Positions 9,040 through 17,637 of a stretch of 64,000 nucleotides of DNA are shown in pieces. Position 1 is the first letter of the stretch. Each line of letters opens with the position of its first letter. Both the position numbers and the translations under genes were made by a program. A model generated the notes under the pieces. It was not told where the DNA came from, made no database searches, and worked only from the letters and a program-made list of their open reading frames with translations. Origin of the DNA: Micromonospora phytophila (lineage in GTDB: Bacteria; Actinomycetota; Actinomycetes; Mycobacteriales; Micromonosporaceae); the NCBI RefSeq assembly GCF_023656545.1, contig NZ_JAMOKF010000005.1, positions 16,992-80,991 on the forward strand, given 5' to 3'.

Positions 9040-10134
9040 TCACTCCTCAAGCGGGAGCCTGCGCCTTTCCAGCACCACCCGCACCCATTGAGCGGCGTCC
9101 GGAGTGTTGCCGAGCAGCACGTCATCTGGTCCGCGCGCCAACAGCGTGCCGTCAGAGAGGAGCGTCAGCCGATGGTCCCCTCGCAGCGGCCACGATTTGT
9201 CGACGTAGTGACCGCTGTCGTCGATGACCACACCCCCACCGTCCGGACCGCTTACCGCCAGTCGACTCTCGCCGAAGGGAACCAGCGACACGAAGGGCTC
9301 GGGATACCGGTCCATCATCACCGGTCGCCAGGCGCCGTCGTAGTGCCACAGGGCCGGGAGCTGGGCCGGATCCCGCCGCTCTCCGATCAGCCACACGTCG
9401 CCGCGTACCGACGGCGCCACCCGGATCGCATTGATCTCGCCGTCGGGGTTCGGCACCCGGGGCCGGTGCCAGTGCACGCCCGAGTCGAACGAGACGGCAA
9501 GCAGCGGCCGGCCGTCGGCGACCGAGGCCGCCAACACCAGGCCGTCACTGCCGTACACCGCCTGCGGACGGGACAGGGGCGGCTGCACCGGCAGCGGTCG
9601 CCAGACGCCGGCGTACCACCCGACCACCCCGCCGGTCCGGTCGTCCAGCTGGACCCAGCTTCGCAGCGCCCGTACGACCGGGGGTGGAGTCGCTCCGGGC
9701 GCATGCTGGAAGCTGCGTCCGTTCAGCGAGTAGTACCAGCCGTCCCCCGCCACGAAGAGGACCGGCACATCCACCGTGACCTGGAGCTGCTGCTTCTTCC
9801 CCAACGGCTGCGGATGCGGGATCCGGCGCCAGGACCGCCCGCCGTCCGCGGTGGCGAAGAGCAGCGCGGGGCAGCCCGGCCCGGGAGGTCTCCCAGCGCA
9901 GGAGGCGAAGAGGGCGTAGCCGTGGTCGCGGTCACCGAACTCGACGTACGGCTTGTCGTACCGGTCGGGGACGGTGACCCGGGCCTGGCGTACCGTGACG
10001 CCGTCCGCCACCTCTCGCGGCGTCAGCTTCAAGACAGAGCCCGGCGAGGACTGCCGAGTGTGCACGATCGTGCAGGCGGCCAGGGCAGGCACGAGCAGCA
10101 GCGCGGCCAGTGAGCGGGACACTCGACGGCTCAT
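9040..10134 (-). CDS. Secreted lipoprotein with BNR/sialidase-like repeats
   Basis: The frame opens further upstream, but ATG 10134 has AGGAG 7 nt before it and yields a textbook lipoprotein signal: MSRR, a hydrophobic run, then the lipobox LAAC with Cys about residue 20. 364 residues. The mature part contains recurring beta-propeller elements such as TADGGRSWRRI, FDSGVHWHRP and SDGTLLARG, which match the Asp-box/BNR pattern of photosystem-stability-factor-like propellers. No catalytic residues typical of sialidases are apparent. It should be anchored on the outer face of the membrane. It is the last gene of a possible minus-strand pair with the small membrane gene 71 bp upstream. Confidence 0.75.
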   Translation of the reverse strand: MSRRVSRSLAALLLVPALAACTIVHTRQSSPGSVLKLTPREVADGVTVRQARVTVPDRYDKPYVEFGDRDHGYALFASCAGRPPGPGCPALLFATADGGRSWRRIPHPQPLGKKQQLQVTVDVPVLFVAGDGWYYSLNGRSFQHAPGATPPPVVRALRSWVQLDDRTGGVVGWYAGVWRPLPVQPPLSRPQAVYGSDGLVLAASVADGRPLLAVSFDSGVHWHRPRVPNPDGEINAIRVAPSVRGDVWLIGERRDPAQLPALWHYDGAWRPVMMDRYPEPFVSLVPFGESRLAVSGPDGGGVVIDDSGHYVDKSWPLRGDHRLTLLSDGTLLARGPDDVLLGNTPDAAQWVRVVLERRRLPLEE

Positions 10135-10204
10135 CCGACATCTCCTACAAGGGCCCACAGAGTCTGATCGGCAGCAGTAACGACGCGCTGCGGTGCGGAT
10201 CATG

Positions 10205-10492
10205 TCAGACCGACCTTCGCACCGCAGCGACACCGCAGGCCACCAAGAAGGTGACCGCCATCAGTCCGATCCGTAGCCAGGGCACGTCCCGGGTCGGCCG
10301 TACGCCGATCGACACTGCCAACGCCAGCTGTGCCACCAGAGCAAGGCAGATGATGATGCTGAGCGACCGATAGGTGTTTCCGAAATCGGACCAGAACACC
10401 CAGGTGCCGTAGATGACCGGGACCGTCATCAGCAGGCTCAGGCCGATCAGCGGGACGGCCAGTCTCCATCGCATGCGGGCGTTCACCGCCAT
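10205..10492 (-). CDS. Small integral membrane protein, three predicted helices
   Basis: 95 residues from 10492. The sequence is almost entirely three hydrophobic segments: LAVPLIGLSLLMTVPVIYG, SIIICLALVAQLALAVSIGV and IGLMAVTFLVACGVAAV. Short basic connecting loops fit the positive-inside rule. No conserved motif allows a functional guess. It stands between the lipoprotein gene and the acyltransferase operon on the same strand. Confidence 0.6.
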   Translation of the reverse strand: MAVNARMRWRLAVPLIGLSLLMTVPVIYGTWVFWSDFGNTYRSLSIIICLALVAQLALAVSIGVRPTRDVPWLRIGLMAVTFLVACGVAAVRRSV

Positions 10493-10707
10493 TCCTCCCG
10501 GTCCTCGCTGCTGGCGTCGCCCATAGTCTCCATTCCGACGGTCAGCGCTGCGCCCGCGTCACGAAGCTGCAACAGATCGTCCGCCGGCGGGCGGTTTCGA
10601 GTCTTTCTCGCGCATGGCCGCCGATGGCGATGGCGAGCTGAAAAGCCCGGATCGTATCGAAGGCGACGTGGAAAGACGATGGCACCGCGGACGGCACGTG
10701 AGCCGGG

Positions 10708-12513
10708 CTACCGCTCGTCGAGCAGGTCGCGCAGCTCACGCAACGCTTCGCGGAGCCGGTCGGCAAACGTGTACATCATGCCTGCGACCGGGCGCGGGGT
10801 GCTGAGGTACAGATTGAACCGGTCCGGCAGCAGCACGTACGCGATCCCGATGCAGCGACTGCTGGTGGCCCCGAACCCGAAGTAGCGGATGCTGGTCGAC
10901 GGCGCCGAGCTGGTGCTCAGGTAGTCGTCGCGCATCTTGAGCCACCCCGGCGTCTCGTACAGCCGGGACGACTCGGGCACGCCGAGCGCCGCCCCACGCC
11001 GCTTCTGGATCAGCTGCAGCTCCCACAGGTGCTGCTCCGGTGCCGCACCGGCCTGGCACTGCTTCGCCCGTTCGACATGCTTGTCGGCCGCGGCCCGGAA
11101 CGCCGCCCGCCGCTCGTCGGGTGACGCGGCGGGATCGTCCATCGCGGACACGAACCGCAGCACCTCGGGCGTGACGACGCGCATCGCCTCGGTCCGCCCC
11201 CGCAGGTATTGGCGGGTGGCGATGGACTCGTACGTGGTGCCGATGAAGCCCTTGGCCCGCTTGTGCGCGAGCTGGTACGCCACCTGCACGAACGCGTCCG
11301 GCGACATCCGCAGCCGCTTGACCTCGTCCACCCCGAACTCGTCGAAGGACAGGGTCACGGTGGCGGTGTCCGCGCCGTATTGGGCGAACGACCGTGCCGC
11401 GGCGGCGATGTCGGCCCGCAGCGCGTCGTCGAGCACGAACGTGACCGGCTCGATCGTCGGCACCCCCTGCGCCGCCGCACCCGACTGGGCGCCGTGCTCC
11501 TCGGGCGACGCGGCGAGCATCGTGTCGACGAAGCTGAGGATGGTGGTGCCGTCCAGCCCGCAGTGCTCGACGTTGATGCCGGCCGTGCCGTCGGCGAACA
11601 CGATGAGCGACACCGCCTTGTCGAACCACCGGTTGCCGCTGTCGCCGTGCAGCAGCTGGTCGCAGGCCGCCAGGTCGTCGGCCGGCGTCAGGTCCTCCAG
11701 GCACACGCAGAACAGCGCCGTCTCGATGGTGTCCAGCGCGGCGGCGTTATCGGAATCCAGTGCCGCCAGCCGGTCCCTGGCCGCCGCCCACTCGGCCCGG
11801 GCCATCGTGGTGAGATGGCCGGCCGCGGTGGCCGTCGCGGCCCACGCGGCACCGGCCTTCTGCGCCTCACGCAGGCCGGCCGCCAGGTCGTCGAGGGAGT
11901 ACGGGCGCCCGTCCGGCCCGACCACGTCCATCCGGAACGCGTTGCCGCGCTGGAACACCACGATGTGCCGCGCCGTCGACGGGCCCGGCATCTCGTCGGT
12001 GTACGGCGCTCGGACGGTGTCCTGCACCGGCCCCGGGATGCGGGTGGTCGAGAACAGGAACTTGTTCTGCTCCATGGACAACGCCTGCCCGCGCGTCACG
12101 ATCGGCGGGATGCGCTCGTCGTCGAGCTGGGTCTTGTAGTTCACGGCGGCGGCGATGAGCCTCGCCGCGCGCTCCACCTGCGGCTCGGCGAACCCGCGCA
12201 ACGGCGTGTCGCGGAACAGGAAGATGAAGTTGGCGTTCAACGCGATCCGGTCCCGGCGACCGAGATAGCGCGCCGGCCAGAACGTGTCCAACCAGCTGTG
12301 CGTGGCCGGATCCGCGTTGTACCGCACCAGATCGGCGTGCAGCTTCGGCCCCGGACCGTCGGCCCGCCCGAACTCCTGCACCGCGGCCTCGGTGTCGGCG
12401 AACTCTTCCTCCGTCAGCAGCGGCGCAGACCACTCGAGGAACCGGGCGCAGGTGTCCTCCAGCGCGGGCAACGGCACCCGCGGCAGCGTGTCCTCATTTT
12501 CGAACGTGCTCAC
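10708..12513 (-). CDS. Choline/carnitine O-acyltransferase family protein
   Basis: GTG start at 12513 with GAGGAG upstream; 601 residues, the normal length of the family. The catalytic His is His317 in INVEHCGLDG. The YESIATRQYLRGRTEAMR block (about residues 450-467) is the CoA/substrate signature of carnitine/choline acyltransferases, and SIRYFGFGATSS near the C-terminus is the STS-like oxyanion region. The family transfers acyl groups between CoA and the hydroxyl of a quaternary-ammonium alcohol. It is common in eukaryotes and sporadic in bacteria. It ends a tight operon behind an Fe/2-oxoglutarate hydroxylase and a methyltransferase (22-bp gap from the latter). I infer that it O-acylates the hydroxylated product those enzymes make. 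Substrate and acyl donor are unknown. Confidence 0.9.
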   Translation of the reverse strand: MSTFENEDTLPRVPLPALEDTCARFLEWSAPLLTEEEFADTEAAVQEFGRADGPGPKLHADLVRYNADPATHSWLDTFWPARYLGRRDRIALNANFIFLFRDTPLRGFAEPQVERAARLIAAAVNYKTQLDDERIPPIVTRGQALSMEQNKFLFSTTRIPGPVQDTVRAPYTDEMPGPSTARHIVVFQRGNAFRMDVVGPDGRPYSLDDLAAGLREAQKAGAAWAATATAAGHLTTMARAEWAAARDRLAALDSDNAAALDTIETALFCVCLEDLTPADDLAACDQLLHGDSGNRWFDKAVSLIVFADGTAGINVEHCGLDGTTILSFVDTMLAASPEEHGAQSGAAAQGVPTIEPVTFVLDDALRADIAAAARSFAQYGADTATVTLSFDEFGVDEVKRLRMSPDAFVQVAYQLAHKRAKGFIGTTYESIATRQYLRGRTEAMRVVTPEVLRFVSAMDDPAASPDERRAAFRAAADKHVERAKQCQAGAAPEQHLWELQLIQKRRGAALGVPESSRLYETPGWLKMRDDYLSTSSAPSTSIRYFGFGATSSRCIGIAYVLLPDRFNLYLSTPRPVAGMMYTFADRLREALRELRDLLDER

Positions 12514-12535
12514 TCGGTCTCCTCGAAATCGCTGC

Positions 12536-13387
12536 TCATCGGGCGGCCTTCTGGGTCAGTGACTGGTCAACGTCAAAGGTCAACGGGTCGGGAGTGCCGA
12601 TGGGCCGGGAAACGTAGAGCTGAGCGTACAACCAGCCGTCGGCCTCCAGACCCTCCGAATCAACGCCGACGGCGGACATCGTCTCCAGCACCTGCCGCTG
12701 TTCCCGGTCGGACGCGAAACGGCGCTGCCGGAACGTCCGGTCCACCCGCACCGTGTCGTAACCGAGGGCCGCGAGGCTGTCGGCGATCGGTTCGAACGGG
12801 AACATCCGCAGCGCGAAATGCGCCATCCACGGCAGCCGGTCCCGGCGTGAGCCGACCACGCGCACGAGCGTCCGGCCGGTGACGTAGCCGAGGCATCCGG
12901 TGGAGATCACGATGTCGGCACCGGCGAACAGGGCGCGCTGCCGCGCCGTGGGTTCGCGCGCCTCCAGGTCGGCCTGCACGGCGTCGTCGAGGAACCCGGC
13001 CGCCGATGCGTACCCCAGCGCCGGCCGGGACACGTCCAGCCCCACGAACCGGGCCGGGGACCGGTGCGCCCGGACCAGCTCACGATCGCGCTCCAGCAGC
13101 GCTTGCCGGGTGCACTCGGCGCCGGCGTAGCGGTCGTACAGGTCGTCCATGGTGGCGTCGCAGCGCAGCAGCGCCGCGTTGACGCCGTAGGAGCAGCCGA
13201 CGTCGACGACGGTCGGGACGGGCACCTGCCGCGATTGGCGGTACTGCCCGATGATTTGCTGGAAATAGGGCTTGGCGAGTTGGGGAATGTAATAGTCGAG
13301 CTCACGCAGGATGGTGAAATAGGCGCGGGGATCGGGTTGCGTGTAGATGCCGTCGAGGGAAACTTTTCCGGTCCGGTCGAAACGCAC
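12536..13387 (-). CDS. Class I SAM-dependent methyltransferase
   Basis: GTG at 13387 with GAGGAG 8 nt upstream; 283 residues. Motif I of the Rossmann fold is VVDVGCSYGVNAALL (about residues 60-74), and FVGLDVSRPALGYA (about 114-127) supplies the acidic residue for the SAM ribose. IVISTGCLGYVTG corresponds to motif IV. The N-terminal 55 residues contain an aromatic-rich helical part (IYTQPDPRAYFTILRELDYY) that probably caps the active site. It lies between the 2OG hydroxylase (21-bp gap) and the carnitine-type acyltransferase (22-bp gap), so all three are probably one transcript. N-methylation of an amino acid to a betaine would give a natural substrate for the acyltransferase; this is inference. 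Confidence 0.85.
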   Translation of the reverse strand: MRFDRTGKVSLDGIYTQPDPRAYFTILRELDYYIPQLAKPYFQQIIGQYRQSRQVPVPTVVDVGCSYGVNAALLRCDATMDDLYDRYAGAECTRQALLERDRELVRAHRSPARFVGLDVSRPALGYASAAGFLDDAVQADLEAREPTARQRALFAGADIVISTGCLGYVTGRTLVRVVGSRRDRLPWMAHFALRMFPFEPIADSLAALGYDTVRVDRTFRQRRFASDREQRQVLETMSAVGVDSEGLEADGWLYAQLYVSRPIGTPDPLTFDVDQSLTQKAAR

Positions 13388-13408
13388 GGGGGCGGCTCCT
13401 CGCGATTA

Positions 13409-14251
13409 CTAATCCAGCAACTGGTCGACTCGCACGGCATTGCGCTCGGCGTCGCGGTGCGCGGGCAGGACCCGGCCGAACAGCTGCCGCGTACGGGCGA
13501 CGCTGCCCATCACGCCGGGGCGTTCGGAGTAGGCGAAGATCGCTGAGTGCCGGGCGGTGGCGCCGCGCACCGCGCTCACCCGGTGCAGCGCGTACCGGCC
13601 CTTGAACAGCTGGAGGTCACCGGGGCGCAGGGTCAGGGCCCGCACCGGCGAGCGGTCGGCGCCGGTGAGCACCGAACGGACGGCGCCGAAGTTCTCCGCG
13701 CCCGCCGAACGGATGTTCGGGCAGTACTCGAAGACGCCGCCCTCCTCCGGCTCCTGGGTCAGCATGCTGACGGTGAACTCGTTGGTGTCGAAGTGCCACG
13801 GGTGCTCCATGCCGGGCTGCACGACGTTGAGCACCAGGCCGGACAGCGGGTCGGCGAGCTGGTGCAGCTCCGGGAGTTCGAAGCAGGCGGCGACGAAGCG
13901 CACGAACGACGGGTCGATGTAGAGCCGGTGGATGACGCTGTCGGTGGGGATCCGGTCGCGCGGGACGAACGCGTTGCCGCGCTGCATGACGATGCGGCCC
14001 GGGTGCTCGGCCGGCAGGTCGTCGTCGAACGCGATGTTGTAGACGTTGGTTTCCTCAACGTCGTAGTACGCCAGCGGGGCGACCCCGGCGCCTTCCCGCC
14101 GCAGCGCCTCCCACCTGCTCGGCAGAATGAACTCCGGCAGCACGCTGCACCCGATGTCGCGCAGTTCGGTGCGCGTTCGGGAAACGACGCGTTCCCATGC
14201 GTCGCTTCCCGGGTCGGCCAGTGGATAGCGTGCGGTGTCCACGATATGCAT
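13409..14251 (-). CDS. Fe(II)/2-oxoglutarate-dependent oxygenase, HalD/BesD-like, with intact HxD facial triad
   Basis: An ATG at 14284 is open, but ATG 14251 (MHIVDTARYP) looks like the family start and follows an AAGGGG stretch; 280 residues from there. The predicted metal site is His153-x-Asp155 (PWHFDTNEF) plus His223 (ALHRVSAVRG), with Arg residues just after for 2-oxoglutarate. The overall layout, including VMGSVARTRQLFGRV near the end, resembles the HalD/BesD family that acts on free amino acids. In the halogenases of that family the Asp of HxD is Gly; here it is Asp, so hydroxylation is expected. It leads a three-gene operon with a methyltransferase and a carnitine-type acyltransferase. 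Substrate is inferred to be a free amino acid. Confidence 0.8.
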   Translation of the reverse strand: MHIVDTARYPLADPGSDAWERVVSRTRTELRDIGCSVLPEFILPSRWEALRREGAGVAPLAYYDVEETNVYNIAFDDDLPAEHPGRIVMQRGNAFVPRDRIPTDSVIHRLYIDPSFVRFVAACFELPELHQLADPLSGLVLNVVQPGMEHPWHFDTNEFTVSMLTQEPEEGGVFEYCPNIRSAGAENFGAVRSVLTGADRSPVRALTLRPGDLQLFKGRYALHRVSAVRGATARHSAIFAYSERPGVMGSVARTRQLFGRVLPAHRDAERNAVRVDQLLD

Positions 14252-15026
14252 TTGAACAGACCCCTTCTTCAATGGTGGCGGCATGAAGAAATGGGAAACC
14301 CTAACAAGATTTACCGGCGTCTAGACCATGTTGGTTACATTGTTCACAGCGCCGCGGCCGGAGCGCGGCCTGCTGGACCAGCCCAACTACTGGTAGTCCG
14401 CCCGGGTTGCCGCCCTGGGGCCGCCGACGGTCATGGCGCGTCCCGTCGTGCGGCCGAGGCGCTACGGGCGGCGTCCGAACAGGCCCGGAACGTCGTGCTG
14501 AGCACCGTCTCCCCGGCCCGGGTCAGCTCACCGCGCAGGATCAGGGTGCCGCAACCGCGACGGGTCGTCGACACGGCGGTGTCCAGCACGCTCAGCACCC
14601 CGGCCAGCTCGTCGTCGACCCGCACCGGTGCCAGTCATCGCAATCATCGTCGATGAGTTACACAGCTGAACCAGTGACCTCTTCGGCGTGAAGCAGGACG
14701 CTGCACCCACTCTGACCTGCGGAAACGAGAAGCAGCAGGTGGCGGCGGGTGCAGTTAAGGGCCGTTGCGTGCTGTTGGATGCAGTTCAACGCCGTTCAGC
14801 GCACCCGGCTGCTCCCCACGTGCTCCCCGATCCCGGCGGCGACCGCGGCGTCCCCGGCGCCTTGGCGCTTCATTTCGCCGCGTCTGCCAAGGAACAGCAC
14901 CGAGGCTGATGTTCACTCAGCGTGACCGATGTCCTGAGACAGCGCGCACGGACGGCGGCATGACAGTGCGTCGGTCCGCCGACGAACTGTCATAAGGGCA
15001 ATACCTGCTTGGGCCGCAGCTTCGCA
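14252..15026. other. Intergenic region, about 775 bp, with one doubtful reading frame
   Basis: Contains the presumed promoter of the hydroxylase operon. A minus-strand frame at 14431-14625 (65 codons, GTG-started, ending TGA) has plausible codon use and reads like the C-terminal part of a helical protein, but it has no ribosome-binding site and an in-frame stop just upstream. I treat it as a remnant at most. The rest shows no recognisable gene or RNA. Confidence 0.45.
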
Positions 15027-15371
15027 TCAATCTCCGGACGCCGCCTCTATGCGATCGGCCTCTGCTTGGAGACCGCGCGCCACGTCGTTCCAGTCCGGAC
15101 CGAATGCAATCAGGTCGGCGGCCGCCACCCGCAGCAACTCCGCATCATCCGGACGCTGAAGACAGGCCAACCGGAATGCCAGGTTCCGCGCCCATGGCGG
15201 CAGCCCCATCCAATCTTGCTGGAGCATCGTCCGCAACATATTGACGATGTCTTCGGCGGAAGAGAATGTCAGTTCCTCGACGAATTCCTGCAGGAGATTT
15301 TCGAGCAAATCGCCACGCTCTTCAGCCGTAGGAGCCGCCAGGCGCCGAGCCAGGCCGAGTAGTTCACTCAT
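15027..15371 (-). CDS. Hypothetical small helical protein
   Basis: ATG 15371 with AAGGGGG 5 nt upstream decides the start over longer open frames; 114 residues. It is acidic and helical throughout, with an EERGDLLENLLQEF segment near residue 20 and a WMGLPPWARNLAFRL segment near residue 55. No transmembrane or signal segment. I do not recognise the family. Its length and helix-rich, leucine-rich composition are typical of small actinobacterial regulatory or immunity-like proteins, but nothing proves that. The GNAT gene lies downstream on the same strand. Confidence 0.6.
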   Translation of the reverse strand: MSELLGLARRLAAPTAEERGDLLENLLQEFVEELTFSSAEDIVNMLRTMLQQDWMGLPPWARNLAFRLACLQRPDDAELLRVAAADLIAFGPDWNDVARGLQAEADRIEAASGD

Positions 15372-15412
15372 CGAAGCCCCCTTTTCCGGTGGACTGCTGA
15401 GGCAAGCCGACA

Positions 15413-16009
15413 TCAGGCGAGTTGCTCGTCGCCTCGGATGCGGGCGTGCAGGTGCATGTCGTGCCGGCCGTCGGAGTGGACGGCGTCGCTGCGCTTGGTG
15501 CCCTCCAGGAGGAAACCGGCTTTGACGGCGACCCGGCAGGAGGCATTGTTGCGGGTCGAGTGATCCAAATGCAGACGGTGGAAACCGGCCTCGCCCAGTG
15601 CCCAGACGCTCAAGGCCGTCAGCGCGCGGGAGGCCACACCTGCTCCACGGGCGGCCGGGAGCACCCAGTATGCGCACCCCGCGACACCGTCATCGAGATT
15701 CATTCCGCCCATGGCGATGCGCCCCAGCACCTCACTGCCGCCGCGGGTCACCGCCCAACTCGCGCCCGTCTCCTGCGCCCAGGCCTGGCGATACTGATCG
15801 AACCACTCACGGACCTGGTCTTCAGATGCGGGTTGGCGAGTGTGCCAGTGCTGGATCTCGGGGTCCTGGTAAGCAGCGAGGAAAACTGCTGCGTCGAAAG
15901 GCTCCCAGGGTCGCAAGAGCAGGCCACCCGGGGCGGAAAGCATCGGTTGCGGGCCGGCGGCGAGGGTTCCGGCGGGGATGGCAGGCGGCGTCGAAAGGGT
16001 TGCCCTCAC
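15413..16009 (-). CDS. GNAT family N-acetyltransferase, RimJ/RimL type
   Basis: 198 residues. The first 25 are non-conserved; the GNAT fold starts around LLLRPWEPFDAAVFLAAY. The acetyl-CoA pyrophosphate loop is AARGAGVASRALTAL (pattern R/Q-x-x-G-x-G/A), followed by FHRLHLDHSTRNNASCRVAVKAGF, where the Asn-Ala-Ser-x-x-V/A element is typical of ribosomal-protein/aminoglycoside-like RimJ/L acetyltransferases. It transfers acetyl from acetyl-CoA to an amine; the acceptor is unknown. It probably forms a two-gene unit with the small helical protein gene immediately beyond its stop. Confidence 0.85.
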   Translation of the reverse strand: MRATLSTPPAIPAGTLAAGPQPMLSAPGGLLLRPWEPFDAAVFLAAYQDPEIQHWHTRQPASEDQVREWFDQYRQAWAQETGASWAVTRGGSEVLGRIAMGGMNLDDGVAGCAYWVLPAARGAGVASRALTALSVWALGEAGFHRLHLDHSTRNNASCRVAVKAGFLLEGTKRSDAVHSDGRHDMHLHARIRGDEQLA

Positions 16010-16304
16010 GCCTTATCCTCTCCCGGCGGTGATGACCTGTGTCAAGTTCCCCGCCAACTGCGCATCGGCATCTCGCTGCATGTCAACCTCAACGCCATCC
16101 GTCATGATCGGTGTACTCATCTCGGCAGTTTTGAGCGGCGGCCCACCGGCGTCGAGTCACGCTGCGTGACACGCGGATCGCGCCAGAAGCGGATGCCGGC
16201 ATGACCCCGATCTGTTTATGGACGTACGGCACGATGAACGTTCCGCTCGCCGGTTCTTCCTCTGCTTAGATCGTTCTGACGATCGAGGAAGGGAACGGTA
16301 CGCC

Positions 16305-16784
16305 GTGACGCCGGAGCTTCAGGAGCAGGAAGAACGCCTCCAGTTCGACCGCTTTGACCATGACGACGCCTGGGCCCTGGGAACTCGCCTGGTCGGGCTG
16401 GCCAGAGAGCGCGGCCACGCTGTCACCGTCGACATCCGCCTCGGCGACCACCAACTCTTCCACTACGCACTGCACGGCACCTCTGCCGACAACGACGACT
16501 GGATCGAACGCAAGATCCGCGTCGTCCGCCGGTTCGGACACAGCTCCTACCTCGTGGGCCAGACCTACCGCGACCGCGGCACCACCTTCGAGGAACAATC
16601 CCACCTCGAAGCGGCCCTGTACGCCGCGCACGGCGGCTGCTTCCCGATCATCCTCAGGGGCACCGGCCCGGTCGGCACCGTCACCGTCTCAGGACTGCCC
16701 CAACTCGACGACCACCGCCTCGTCGTCGAGGCCCTCGAACTCTTCCTAGATTCCAAGGCCTCCGAGAAGGGGGCCGTCTCGTGA
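16305..16784 (+). CDS. UPF0303 / HbpS-like heme-degrading-domain protein
   Basis: GTG 16305 (VTPELQEQEERL) is chosen because family members start there and an AGGAAGGG stretch precedes it; the frame is open back to 16218. About 159 residues. The protein shows the UPF0303 layout: an N-terminal helix, LAVDIRLGDHQLFHYAL-like strands with His residues, IERKIRVVRRFGHSSY, and the glycine-rich PIILRGTGPVGTVTVSGL loop. The family shares the GlcG/HbpS fold, some members of which bind heme or cobalamin. A function cannot be assigned here; it stands alone on the plus strand. Confidence 0.8.
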   Translation: MTPELQEQEERLQFDRFDHDDAWALGTRLVGLARERGHAVTVDIRLGDHQLFHYALHGTSADNDDWIERKIRVVRRFGHSSYLVGQTYRDRGTTFEEQSHLEAALYAAHGGCFPIILRGTGPVGTVTVSGLPQLDDHRLVVEALELFLDSKASEKGAVS

Positions 16785-17002
16785 ACGGCTCTTTCTCAAC
16801 TTTCGGCTGTCTCACTCACGGCGGTGACGGAGGGCAACGTCAGCCGAGCAGGATGCGGTGTCGTAGGAGTGGGCCGCCCGATGAGCTCGCCGGGTCCAGC
16901 TCCGTCGCGGGTACGACACGGACGCCCTGCCCCAGGGCCGGACCGTCTGAACGATGGACGCCGTCACCGGCGGCAGGTGGGGGCGGGCCCAGGGGTTCGC
17001 GG

Positions 17003-17443
17003 TCAATCCGCTTTCTGCAGCTTCTCGGCGAACATCACGAGAATGCCGCTGGGGCCGCGGAGATAGGTGAGCTTGTAGACATCCTCGTACGTGGCGACGC
17101 CGCGGAGCGGGTGACAGCCGTGCCTGGCGGCGACCTCGAGGGCGGCGTCGATGTTGTCCACGGCGAAGCAGACACGGTGCATGCCGATGGTGTTCGGTTG
17201 GACGGGCTCGGCTTCGATCGCGTCCGGGTGCACGTACTGGAACATCTCGATGCGACCGTTGCCGTCGGGTGTCTGGAGCACGGCGATGTCGGCGGTGTTG
17301 CCGTCCAGACCCACGGCGGTGTCAGCCCACTCGCCGCTGATCCGGGCGCGTCCGAGCACCGTCAGGCCGAGGTCGGTGAAGAAGGCGATCGTGGCTTCCA
17401 GGTCGCGGACGGCGATGCCGACGTTCTCGAGTCTGATGGACAC
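17003..17443 (-). CDS. VOC family (glyoxalase/dioxygenase fold) protein
   Basis: GTG 17443 with AGGAGAG upstream; 146 residues, a single two-module VOC domain. Repeated beta-alpha-beta-beta-beta units are visible: IRLENVGIAVRDLEATIAFF and, about 80 residues later, MHRVCFAVDNIDAALEVAARHG. Potential metal ligands include His and Glu in the second module (GRIEMFQYVHP), although the first-module ligand is not obvious. VOC proteins include methylmalonyl-CoA epimerases, glyoxalases and antibiotic-binding proteins. Nothing nearby narrows it. Its ribosome-binding site lies only a few bases from an IS110 transposase remnant, so its original promoter may have been displaced. Confidence 0.82.
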   Translation of the reverse strand: MSIRLENVGIAVRDLEATIAFFTDLGLTVLGRARISGEWADTAVGLDGNTADIAVLQTPDGNGRIEMFQYVHPDAIEAEPVQPNTIGMHRVCFAVDNIDAALEVAARHGCHPLRGVATYEDVYKLTYLRGPSGILVMFAEKLQKAD

Positions 17444-17458
17444 CGGTTCTCTCCTATG

Positions 17459-17637
17459 TCAAGCCGCGGCCGGAATGAGGTGCCTGCCGTGATCGAAGGG
17501 TTGGTTTTGACGGTGTTGACAGACGATGCGAGCGAGGCATCTTTTGAGGCGGCGGAGGGCTTCGGTACGGGTGTCGCCGGCGGCCAGGCGCTGGCGTAGT
17601 GGGTCATGGCGGATTCGTGACAGCGCAGTTGTCAGCC
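17459..17637 (-). pseudogene. Remnant of an IS110-family transposase C-terminus
   Basis: The minus-strand translation ending at 17459 reads RIRHDPLRQRLAAG followed by TEALRRLKRCLARIV and a short tail to a TGA. This matches the C-terminal end of IS110/IS902-type transposases (Arg-His-Asp-Pro, then the RCLKR-x-x-A-R helix). Only about 58 codons remain; it abuts the 3' end of the reductase gene and the start of the VOC gene, so the rest of the element has been lost. It differs from the intact element at 19.6-21.2 kb. Confidence 0.7.

Noticed and set aside
11209..12882. A 557-codon plus-strand frame opposite the carnitine-type acyltransferase
   Set aside because: Shadow frame with an Arg/Gly/Val-rich, low-complexity translation; the minus strand encodes a clear enzyme.
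13409..14251. Reading this 2-oxoglutarate enzyme as an amino acid halogenase
   Set aside because: Halogenases of the BesD type have Gly in place of the metal-binding Asp; here Asp155 is present, so hydroxylation is expected.
14431..14625. A 65-codon minus-strand gene
   Set aside because: Plausible codon use but no ribosome-binding site, an in-frame stop just upstream and no recognised family.
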